From NCBI GenBank assembly GCA_002786025.1, contig NHNW01000026.1, positions 372,001-436,000 of the forward strand: a stretch of 64,000 nucleotides of DNA, in the 5' to 3' direction. The stretch is from Zasmidium citrigriseum (lineage: Eukaryota; Ascomycota; Dothideomycetes; Mycosphaerellales; Mycosphaerellaceae). Below, piece by piece: positions 52,401 through 61,936 of this stretch (positions within the stretch are counted from its first letter, which is position 1; each line of letters begins with the position of its first letter). Both the position numbers and the translations under genes were made by a program. The notes under the pieces are model-generated. The model searched no databases. It was not told the DNA's origin and worked only from the letters and a program-made list of their open reading frames with translations.

Positions 52401-53444
52401 CTAGCAAACATCTTCCGGCTCTCCGGCCTCGCCCACCATCGGACCCAAACCCTCGCTCAGAGTCCTACCGAACAGCTCCAGCAGCATCTGGAAGCAGATG
52501 CCACTCAACGCAGGATCATACCGGCCCTTGCTCAACTCATCCCGAATGAACGCATGCTGCGCCCAAGCAGGCTCATACCAGCTAAAAACCACACCAGCAT
52601 CATGCAGCGTCTTCCTGATCAAATCCCTCCCCTCCGGTGGAACGTGCGTATCGCGCTTGCCAAAAATCATACACAGCTCGCCCTTAAAAGCCCCCTTCTT
52701 CGCCGCCCTCTCAAGCGAATCATCCGCCTTCCCCAACCCCAGCGAATGACTATGAATATCAGTCGCAAAATAGCATACAGCAGCACGGATCCGCTCATCA
52801 AAAGCACAGCGGAAAGCAAGATGGCCACCGAGACACATGCCCGTGGCACCAATGCGGCCGTTGCATGTCGGCAGAGCAGTCAGGGTGTCGATGGACAGGG
52901 TGGCGTCTTCGTCGTAGGCGGAGACTTTCTTGGCGATTTTCCATTCGTTGCCTTTGTCGGTTCCTGGGCCGTCGTAGGCGAGGGGTTCGGGGCCGGTGAA
53001 TTCGTGGTATGAGGATGGGGCGGCGACGATGTAGCCGTGGGAGGCGATTTGGCGGGCGAAGCGTTGGACGGGGCCGGTCACTGGATATGTTAGAAGAGGA
53101 AGTTCACGTGTATGAGTAGCATGCGTAAAGGATGTGTGGGTGATGTTCTCGTGAGTGCATTCATGTCTTCAATCTTTTGGAACATCGGAATTCGACGCTT
53201 GAACGATGAAGGATAAAATGAAAGCTGAATTGATAGGATTCGCTCACCTTGATAGATTTCAGAAAAGACCACAACCCCTGGGAACTTGGCCTTGGGGTAG
53301 TTTGGGATGGTTGGGTGGAACAGAAAGATTCCTACCTCATTTCGATCAGCCTTTTGTGCAGGCTGAGGGGTGCTATGGGAGACTCATACGCATGTCGCCT
53401 CCATGCTGGGTGGGAACGTCTTTGTGAGACTCTTGGATCAACAT
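52401..53444 (-). CDS. Dienelactone hydrolase-family protein (272 aa)
   Basis: Exons 53444-53390, 53331-53248 and 53080-52401. The second intron (53081-53247, 167 nt) is the longest in the window. Joins give GDM-R-IFLFHPTIPNYPKAKFP and FSEIYQ-V-TGPVQRFARQ. The alpha/beta-hydrolase triad of the DLH family is visible: C129 in GATGMCLGG, D190 in GKRDTHVP and H222 in WAQHAF. GPEPLAYDGPGTDKGNEWKI is conserved in fungal homologues. The family hydrolyses cyclic esters such as dienelactone, but the physiological substrate in fungi is usually unknown. It converges with COX6A and diverges from the RING-protein gene. Confidence 0.9.
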
Positions 53445-53826
53445 CTTGCTGCACTACGGTGTTTCCGCGGATGATGGAGAGCTCGTGACCTGATCTTGTG
53501 ATTTGGAGCTGGATGCTGTTGGTGACGAGGAGGTTGATGCACGTGTGGTCGGTCAATGGCGGTGGTGATTGTTTGCGCTTGCTCCCGGGAGTTCCCGCAG
53601 TGGTCTCACCCCGCCGTGTGTCATCGCCGCTCCATCACTGTCCACGCTCTCTCTTCCTCCACCAGGCCGCCCACTGGGTTGTCTCTGCGCCAGATCACTA
53701 CAATCACAATCAATTCGAATACTATCGCCCACCGCGCGGCACGACCATCGCTGTTCGGACTCCTCCCCTCCGCCCGCAGCGCCGACCCCCTCCTGACGCC
53801 TTCGCTGGCCGTCGGTCCCAAGGAAT
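53445..53826. promoter_or_regulatory. Divergent promoter region of the hydrolase and RING-protein genes
   Basis: 382 bp between two divergent starts; no coding frame is supported. Both promoters must lie here. Confidence 0.45.
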
Positions 53827-56073
53827 ATGTCGAATCAACCCACCACCTCTAACAAAGCCGCCGCCTCATCGTCCAAGGCCTCTCAGATCTCTTCGACCAA
53901 CCAGATCAGCCCCGCAGCACTTTCGTCCACCCAGCAGTTCTTCTCCAGCGAACGCCGCTCCAGCAGCAGTGGCGGGGGCGCGTCGAAGACCCCGGCTCCA
54001 CGCAACACCCAGTCTTCGAAACCGAAGCATAAGCAGGGAAAGCGGTTCCGAGCTTTGGATGAGGATGCAGAGGCTGAGGCATTCAGCATGCAGAATCCAC
54101 ATGGACGCCGCGGCCAGCAGAGCATCACGCATCTGATGCAGTTTGCTCTGCCGCCCAGGCCCAACCCGCAACAGCAATATCATAGACACAGCTACAACGG
54201 TCCAAGAAGGAATCGGGTGAATCCGACTTGGGGGCTAGGAAGCGGTCACCATGCGGTTGATAAGGCGAGGTAAGTTCGGAAGAGTAGCAGAAGCAGAGAG
54301 GATTCTTCTGACACGCTCAGATACGTTCACGCCAACTATCGCTTCATCGTCGATCCACGAGGAGAGTACCAGGCTCAGGCAGTCGACGCTGACGTCCATC
54401 TGGACTGGAACAATGTCTTACAAGTCATCGCATCTTCCAAGACCCAGGAAGCCTCTTGTCCGATTTGCCTCAGCGAACCGACCGCCCCTCGTATGGCCAA
54501 GTGCGGTCACATATTCTGCCTGTCGTGCTTAATCCGATACATGCACTCTGAAGACGCGAGTGGTCCACCTCCAGAGAAGAAGGCGAAGTGGAAGAAGTGC
54601 CCGATCTGCTGGGATAGCATCTACGTGTCCGACACGCGCCCCGTTCGATGGTACATTGGTCAGGAGAACGATCAGCCGCGTGAAGGTGGCGACTTCGTTC
54701 TACGATTGGTCAAGAGGAAGCCAGGCAGCACGCTTGCCATGCCGCGCGAGAGCGCTGATACTGTTGCGAAGGGTGAAGGCATTCCTTGGTACTTTGCTGC
54801 AGAAGTCATGGATTACGCAAGAGTGATGAAGGGAAGCGAAGAATACATGTTACAGCAATACGACGAAGCCTTGGTCGCGATCGAGCGACAAGAGAAAGAG
54901 GATGAGTTGATGTTTGGTGAAGGTGACGAGTGGACAGGCAGAGCCATCAGGATGTTGAGAGAGGCCAAAGAGAAGGTCGTCGGCATCGGCAACCCGCCGG
55001 CTCAGCCCAAGAAGCCCGAGCCTGCACCTGTTGAGGAGCATCCAGACCGCCCGCCGATCGAGTTCAATGCAAGCGACGAGAATGTGCCGGACATGTACCT
55101 GCAGAAGCAGAACGAAGTACCGGACGTTGCCAAAATCGCGGAGGCCACTAGCTCGAGCGAAGAGAGCGGCCAGCAACCGGAGCCCAGCAATTACGTGCCC
55201 CGGACGATTGCAGAGATGCGACAACGGAACACGCAGAGGGCGGAGCCATCGGAGTATCTCTTTTATCATGGCCTCCTTCACTACTATTTGTCGCCTCTCG
55301 ATATTCGGATCCTAAAATCGGCATTTGGATCTTACTCAGCATTTCCTTCAAGCATTCTTCCTCGCGTGGAGCGAGTGTCGAGCGGCCATGTCGTCGATGA
55401 TGAGCTACGCAAGCGGGTGAAGTATCTCGCTCACCTGCCGTATGGATGTGAGGTCGGCTTCCTCGAATGCGATTGGAGGGATGTTGTTCCTGCTTCCGTC
55501 CTGGAAGAATTCAGACCAATGTTGGAACGACGGAAGAAGCGTAATGATGAGAAGGACGCGCGAGAGGAAAAGGAGCGTGTCAGGATTGAGAAGGCATCAG
55601 AGAGGGAGCTGGCCTCCATTCGATCACGAAGGAGACCTTCCATTCCGGACAACGATGGCTTCTTCACGTCTTCCTTCCCGAGGAGTATCGCAGAGGTTCC
55701 GAACTCGGTTGAGGACGCTGCTTCATCGTCACCGCCGTGGCCGTCGAACGCTGATCGACCAGGCTTCACTTCTCTTGCTTCACCTTCGACGTCTCCCACG
55801 GTCCCACGCACAGTCTGGGGCACTGCCGTGGTGGCGCCAGACAACCCGGATATGCACGCTTCTCTACCGAGAGACAGCGACCTGCGGCATGGCGAAGATG
55901 ACGGCTGGCTTCAAGGCTGGGAGAGGGATCTGCTTGACCAGCAACAGCAGCAGATGATATCAGGCATGCAAGACCTGAACGTGGAATCCAAGCCTTCAGG
56001 AGGCGGGAAGAAGAAGAAGAACAAGAAGATCACGCTGATGAGTACCGCCAATGGAGCGCGGCGTGGCGCTTGA
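53827..56073 (+). CDS. mag2: RNF10/Mag2-type RING finger protein
   Basis: Exons 53827-54269 and 54321-56073 give 731 residues; the intron has GTAAGT and CTCAG ends. The N-terminal 110 residues are disordered, Ser-rich, then basic. The conserved NYRFIVDPRGEYQ segment precedes LDWNNVLQVI. A C3HC4 RING follows: C194, C197, C209, H211, C214, C217, C241 and C244. Later blocks FYHGLLHYYLSPLDIRILKS and YLAHLPYGCEVGFLECDW are diagnostic of the RNF10/Mag2 family. The tail is charged and ends in a Lys-rich run. Family members act as ubiquitin ligases; Mag2 and RNF10 are linked to ribosomal 40S ubiquitination in quality control. Cytosolic location is expected. Confidence 0.9.
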
Positions 56074-56250
56074 CAAAGCCTTGGGATGAGGATTGCTGTA
56101 CATGAGTCCCACCAACACCAACACTACACCTTACATGAATTGCAAGAAGTTATGCAAGATGAATTCGGATGATTTGAGTAATTAGAACGTTCAATTGAAG
56201 ATGGCGCGCTTTGTACGAGCGATCGCCTTTTCTCATCACACTACCTTCCA

Positions 56251-57360
56251 TCACAGCTCAGACTTCCCGCCATACTTCCCAATCAACCCCTTCATAATCC
56301 CCACCGCACCACTCCTATACCCACCTCCAAACAGAGCATGATGATTCAAATGATGATACAGTTCATACAATTTCACCCGATCCTCATATTCCTCCACGGG
56401 CTCGGTTTTAGGGACGAGTTGATGGTATTCTTTGAGAAAAGAGGAGCCGAAACCGCCGAACATGCGCATTATGCCCAGCTCGAATTCGGAGTGGGCGTAG
56501 ACGGCGGAGGAGTCGTAGATTACGTCTTCGGGGGTGGACATCCCGGGCAGTTTGCCTTGTGAGGCGTTGCCGGACCAGAGGTCGCCGTGGACTACGACGG
56601 GGGTTATGCCGCGGCCGTTGTTCTGAGGAGAAATTTGTTCAGTGCTGTTTTAAACGATGAGATTGGTTTTGAAAACGTACAAGATGATCGTCACCTATCA
56701 AACGTGGAATTACTTCGTTGCAGGTCTTCTCGATCAGGGAGGTGAGTTCTTTATCCGGACCGTTGGATTTATCTGACTGTTTGAGGATGAATCTTAAACG
56801 CCGATTGGCGTAGAAATCCGCCCAGGAAGAAGAATATGTGTTGTCTTGAGGTGTATCGCCGCAGCAGGTCGTTGCTGGGAAGCCGAATTGTGGTTGATCA
56901 TACCCGTCAGGTATTGGGGCCGGGGTTGTGTGGAGTTTTGCAAGTTTTTGGGCGAGGGTCATGCCCGAGGTTTTGGGCGAGGAGAAGCGACTTGAGAGGT
57001 CGAGGTAATCTGTTACGAGGAAGGAGGTTGAGGGGCTGTCGGCGAAGGTTCCGTGGCCGTGGGATTTGGGACAGAGGGTTGGGACGATGGTGTTTATGGC
57101 GTTGAGCGAGGCGTGTTCGCCTTTGAACATTGTTTCGGCGGGTGCGCCGTGGCCGGTTTTCATGAAGTAGGTCATGGGAGTTCCGTCGGGAAGGGTTGTT
57201 GATATTTTGGAGGTGGAGGCCGAGGACATGCCGCCGCCTGGGATGTCGTTAACGGTGTAGATGTAGCTAGTCTTGGGGGGAAAGTACCTCCTGCTGATGA
57301 GACTGTTGTCTTTTCTGGATCGAGTTTGAGGAGGGCTACGACTGCTGAGTCGATCTTCAT
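56251..57360 (-). CDS. Fructosamine/ketosamine kinase family protein
   Basis: Exons 57360-57288, 57237-56681 and 56622-56251 give 333 residues. The first exon encodes MKIDSAVVALLKLDPEKTTV and joins through GG|GGMSSASTSKIST. The second has YFMKTGHG (ATP-binding Lys), MFKGEHASLNAI and SFLVTDYLDL. The third carries the catalytic loop HGDLWSGN (D224) and the metal-binding region VIYDSSAVYAHSEFELGIMR. These are the PF03881 fructosamine kinase signatures. The enzymes phosphorylate ketosamines on glycated proteins or small amines as a repair or catabolic step. A longer start upstream is open in another frame but is not supported by homology-like sequence. Confidence 0.9.
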
Positions 57361-57918
57361 TGTTGCTGTGGTTGAAGAGAGAGATTTGGAGATGGTTTGA
57401 AGAGAAAGCATACAAAAGAAAGGGTTGGATTGAAGTGAGGTCTTGCATGCTCGAGAGGTGATGTCAAGAGCTGTCGCCACCCGTATTCTTACCTCTCCGG
57501 TTGATGGCACCTCACGCCAACACGCCTGTACCTGCATTCAACATCTACAGACAAGATGCATTGTTACTCTTCATCAAAATTGAAAGATGGAGATTGGAAG
57601 GATTTAATGTCATCGTTATGCGGCGGCCAATGGATTTATGCTTCGGAACACCGCTGCCATTGACTTCCCGCGCGCACCGAATTGGGGAAGGCGCGCCCGA
57701 GGGCATAAACATTGGAAGGCCCCGGTAAACACGCAGCACGTTAAAGATTTCGCCCGTGCTCTGCCATTGACCACGTCTCGCTTCTTGCGCAAACCCTCGA
57801 TCCAGAAGTCGACGGCGAGAGCTTCAATCGATTGCTCACAGGCTTTCCCATCGCCAAGGGCGACCCGACCCACCCCAGACATTCCGCCTGCGTCGCGCGC
57901 GCATAAAAAATCCCCATC
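57361..57918. promoter_or_regulatory. Divergent promoter region of the kinase and erg4
   Basis: 558 bp between divergent starts; no supported gene. The region should contain the sterol reductase promoter. Confidence 0.4.
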
Positions 57919-59637
57919 ATGTCGGAACGGGTCACCAGGAGCCAGACCGGCAAGACGCCCAGGTATGCTATGCCACAGTGCACAATTCTCTGCCTATATT
58001 AAGTTGACCACGCGCCCAGGAAATCGATGATTCCTGACGGCTACGTCGAAACCCCCGGCACCCAGCGCCGTACTCGCAAATCCCAGGGCGTGTCCTCAGA
58101 CGAACGCTCTCCCTCACCGCTCGAAGACTCCTCCACCACCGCTCGCGAGCCCAAGACAATGCAGCAACGGACGGGCAAGAAGGCCAATGGCCACATGAAC
58201 GGCGCTCCCAAGGGCAAGAAGGCCGTCGATGGATACGTCGAGGGAATGGACCCCAAGATCGATTACAACCCACACTTCGACTTTGGCGGCACTTGGGGTG
58301 TGAGCGCCATGATGATTGGTTTCCCCACGCTGATGTGGTATATGTGGATTGGCGCCACTTACTACGATGGCAAGTTTCCCTCAGAGCCGGACATGACCTG
58401 GGCGCAGTTTGGCAAGCATCTGGTCTTCCTGGCTTATACTGGCGCATTCCCCCATTTGAAAGCGTGGGCCATCTACTGGACTTTCTTCATCTTCCAGGGT
58501 ATTCTCTACCTTGTCATGCCTGGTGTGTACTCCACTGGCAAGCCTCTCCCTCATGAGAATGGAAAGCAGCTCCGCTACTACTGCAACGCTGTAACGAGCT
58601 TCTACTTCACCATTGCCCTGGCTCTGGTCCTGCACTTCACTGGCCTCTTCAAGATGTACACTCTGATCGACGAGTTCGGCCCTCTCATGTCGGTTGCCAT
58701 CTTGACTGGATTTATTGTCAGCATCATCGCGTACGTTTCGGCTCTCGCGAGAGGCGCACAGCACCGAATGACTGGCTACCACATCTACGACTTCTTCATG
58801 GGCGCCGAGTTGAACCCACGCATGTTCGGCTGGTTGGACTTCAAGATGTTCTTCGAGGTCCGTCTCCCATGGTTCATCCTCTTCTTCACCAGCTTGTCGG
58901 CCGCTTTCCGTCAATACGAGCAGTACGGCTATGTTTCTGGTGAAGTTGGCTTCCTTGTCATGGCCCACTGGCTCTACGCCAACGCCTGCTGCAAGGGTGA
59001 GGAGATGATTGTCACCACCTGGGATATGTACTACGAGAAGTGGGGCTTCATGTTGATCTTCTGGAACTTGGCGGGTGTGCCTCTCAGCTACTGCCACTGC
59101 ACCATCTACCTGGCCAACCACGACCCATCCACCTACGCCTGGTCCAAGCCCGTCCTCGTCTTCCTCTACACCTCCTACCTCTTCATGTACTGGATCTGGG
59201 ATACCGCCGGCTCGCAAAAGAACTACTTCCGTGCGCAGGAAAAGGGTTACGCGCAAGACCGCAGGACTTTCCCTCAACTCCCCTGGAAGATCATCCACAA
59301 CCCCGACCACATCAAGACCGACACTGGTGACTCTCTTCTCACCGACGGCTGGTACAAGTACTGCCGCAAGATTCACTACACTTGCGACATGTACTTTGCG
59401 CTCACATGGGGCCTTATCACTGGATTTGAGAGTCCCTTCCCATGGTTCTACCCCGTCTTCTTCGCCTTGATGATTGTACACCGCGCGTACCGGGATATCC
59501 AAAGATGCAAGGAGAAGTACGGCGATGCCTGGGTGGAGTATGAGAAGAAGGTGCCATATTTGTTCATCCCGGTGAGTCTCAAATATGTCGTGATGATTTC
59601 GCATCTTGCTAACGTATTTTGGCAGTACGTCATCTAG
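57919..59637 (+). CDS. erg4: Delta(24(24(1)))-sterol reductase, Erg4
   Basis: Exons 57919-57962, 58020-59571 and 59626-59637 give 535 residues. The first exon ([14 protein letters not shown]) restores a longer N terminus than the in-frame ATG at 58027. The last intron (54 nt, no stop) leaves a 12-nt final exon ending YVI, matching the conserved Erg4 end. About 8-10 hydrophobic segments follow a disordered N-terminal 80 residues. Signatures are [58 protein letters not shown] and the C-terminal [19 protein letters not shown]. It reduces the C24(28) double bond, the last step to ergosterol, in the ER. Confidence 0.95.
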
Positions 59638-60620
59638 TTGACATGCACGGGATGTATAGAATGGATGTACATTAATACCTGTGTGATGACTGTATTGGCA
59701 CGTGGGAAGAAGATGAAAAGCCGTGCGATAAAAAGAGGTAACGGTAAGAAGGAAGAGTCACCAGATGGGAGGTCTCATCCTCACAAGACTATGGAGTTGA
59801 TGAACTTTGTACAGTGTTGTTGGCGGGGACGGCAAAGAGGGTGTACGGTGTGGTGGTTCGAGTGGTTCCTGATACCCTGACCCCAGTTCTCTCGATATTT
59901 CGTGCTTGTTTTCTTTCGCACTGTTCTGAAGAAAAATGTAATCGTTCAACCCAGCAGCAGATCTCTTTGTATATCTCTTTATCTGGCTATTTGAGATGAA
60001 GCGCCAGGGCGTCTTCGTATTTCCCTCATCGACGCCCTGAAGGACGAAAGCTACCACGAAATCACACACGTGCTAATGCCAGCAACACGATCTAAACCCA
60101 GCACAGTCTATTCTCCGAACGAAGGAGGCAGAAAGTCGGATGATCAACATCCGCGAGTCTGCGAAGCAACCACGAACTGCTCTTGGGGACCGAGGACGCG
60201 CAGGAACCGGCCAATGAGAAAGAGCGGCTTCGGCTCGTGGACTTCACGTCTTCTCTCTTCTCTGTCTTCGAGGTATGACGACGAGGTTTGTGATCTGCGT
60301 TTGCTTCGATTAGTGTGTGAGTGAGGATGAGGTGAGAGCCATACGATGCGATGGGAGGATGGACAGCCTGGTGGTTTTGGTGGAGGTTGGTGAGAGTATG
60401 CTGATCATTTACAGGAACTGGATGGTGCTCCGTGGTGCGTGATGCGGGCATGTGAGAGTTTATTATAATAGAGGGAGGACGACAAGGTTGAACGATGTCA
60501 CGGTTCCGCGAACTGTTATTATATCGGTAGGGGTCTTGTTTCGGTTTTCTTGTGGTTGTTTCGTTTGACTTCACACCTCACCTCACCTCAGTTCACTTGA
60601 TTTCGAAAGAAGACAGAACA
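59638..60620. other. Intergenic, no supported gene
   Basis: About 1 kb. A minus-strand frame of 160 codons (60092-60574) is Thr/His/Pro-rich with no domain and lies in the promoter of the following gene. Confidence 0.45.
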
Positions 60621-61661
60621 ATGTCTCTCCTCTTGGGCCTTCTATTACTGGCGACAACAGCCCTCGCGGCTCCCGTTATTCAAACAAGAGACATCCCATC
60701 TGGCGTTCCGGATTTCGTTGTGAAATATGCACCTGTGGTTTATCTCTTCTCAGAAGAAGCATACTTCCCCTCAGACATCGGAGCCCAAATCACCAACACT
60801 TCTCCAGCGATCAACAGGACTCTCGTTGCAAACCCACCGGCGTTGACGCTGGAAAATCTGGATCAGTTGAATTCACTCCCGGATTCGAATCACGGAGCCG
60901 ATGTCTATTTGACGTCGAAAGAAGACCCCACGACAAATCCTCGACCACAGTACCTCTACGGCGTCAAACCCGATGCGAACGGAGAGACCCAGGGAGCAAT
61001 CTCCTGCGCAATTATCACAGTCGACCACGCCAACTCCACCCTGGACGCCTTCTACATGTACTTCTACGCCTTCGACTTCGGCGGGATCTACTTCTCCCTA
61101 AACGTAGGCAACCACGTCGGAGACTGGGAACACAACATGCTGCGCTTCGAGAACGCCTCCCCGAGCGAGATCTGGTATAGCCAGCACTCCGGCGGCCAAG
61201 CCTTCACCTACTCCACAACAGAAAAACACAACTCCCTCCGCCCAGTAACCTACTCAGCAAACGGAACCCACGCAAACTACGCCACGTCCGGAACCCACGA
61301 CCATACGATCCCAGGTGTGAACCTTCCCGCGGGACCGATTGAAGACCACACCGACAACGGCTTCCTTTGGGATCCCACCCTCTCAGCGTACTACTACTCC
61401 TACTCGCCCTCAACTCAGACGTTTACTGCGTATGGCGATGCACCAACGGGTTGGTTAAATTTCAATGGCCGCTGGGGCGATGATAAGATCCCCGAGGACG
61501 ATCCACGACAGGACTGTTTGTTCGGGATCGATGCGCTTTGTCAGTATATGGCGGGACCTACGGGGCCGAAGGATAAGGATTTGGATAGGATGGATGTTTG
61601 TCCTGATGGGAAGGATTGTCCTGTTTATCCGGTTTTGTTGCCGAGGGAGGTTGAGGGATAG
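60621..61661 (+). CDS. vps62: Vps62-family secreted/vacuolar protein
   Basis: Single exon, 346 residues from the ATG at 60621, chosen because MSLLLGLLLLATTALAAPV is a clear signal peptide; the upstream in-frame ATG at 60552 would bury it. The Vps62 domain follows: DFVVKYAPVVYLFSEEAYFP, a NHGADVYLT segment, FDFGGIYFSLNVGNHVGDWE, then MLRFENASPSEIWYSQHSGG and THANYATSGTHDH. Several NxS/T sites suggest glycosylation. The C-terminal 50 residues are Cys-containing (DCLFGIDALCQY, CPDGKDCPVYP). Yeast Vps62 is tied to vacuolar protein targeting, but many fungal homologues are secreted and of unknown function. Confidence 0.88.
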   Translation: MSLLLGLLLLATTALAAPVIQTRDIPSGVPDFVVKYAPVVYLFSEEAYFPSDIGAQITNTSPAINRTLVANPPALTLENLDQLNSLPDSNHGADVYLTSKEDPTTNPRPQYLYGVKPDANGETQGAISCAIITVDHANSTLDAFYMYFYAFDFGGIYFSLNVGNHVGDWEHNMLRFENASPSEIWYSQHSGGQAFTYSTTEKHNSLRPVTYSANGTHANYATSGTHDHTIPGVNLPAGPIEDHTDNGFLWDPTLSAYYYSYSPSTQTFTAYGDAPTGWLNFNGRWGDDKIPEDDPRQDCLFGIDALCQYMAGPTGPKDKDLDRMDVCPDGKDCPVYPVLLPREVEG

Positions 61662-61936
61662 AGATGTATTGGTATGTGTGAATGCTCGTACGATGTGTTA
61701 CAATTTCTCGCATTTAGAAAGCGTGGTATGAAGCTGTGTTTCTTGAAACATGCATCGACTTCCACTCTAACAAGACCTCAAAACAATCGACAACACCGAT
61801 GCAACCGTTCTCACAACTGGATAGTACAAGAACTCCTTCGCAACGCTATGCTTCTTCGCTGATGCAAAAACAATCCCCTCTACTACTCATGTCAAGAATG
61901 CTCCTATCCTGCTGGTTCACCCAAACATCATTAGCT

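Noticed and set aside
58381..59604. 407-codon minus-strand frame
   Set aside because: Antisense shadow of Erg4; Val/Glu-rich composition arises from the reverse complement.
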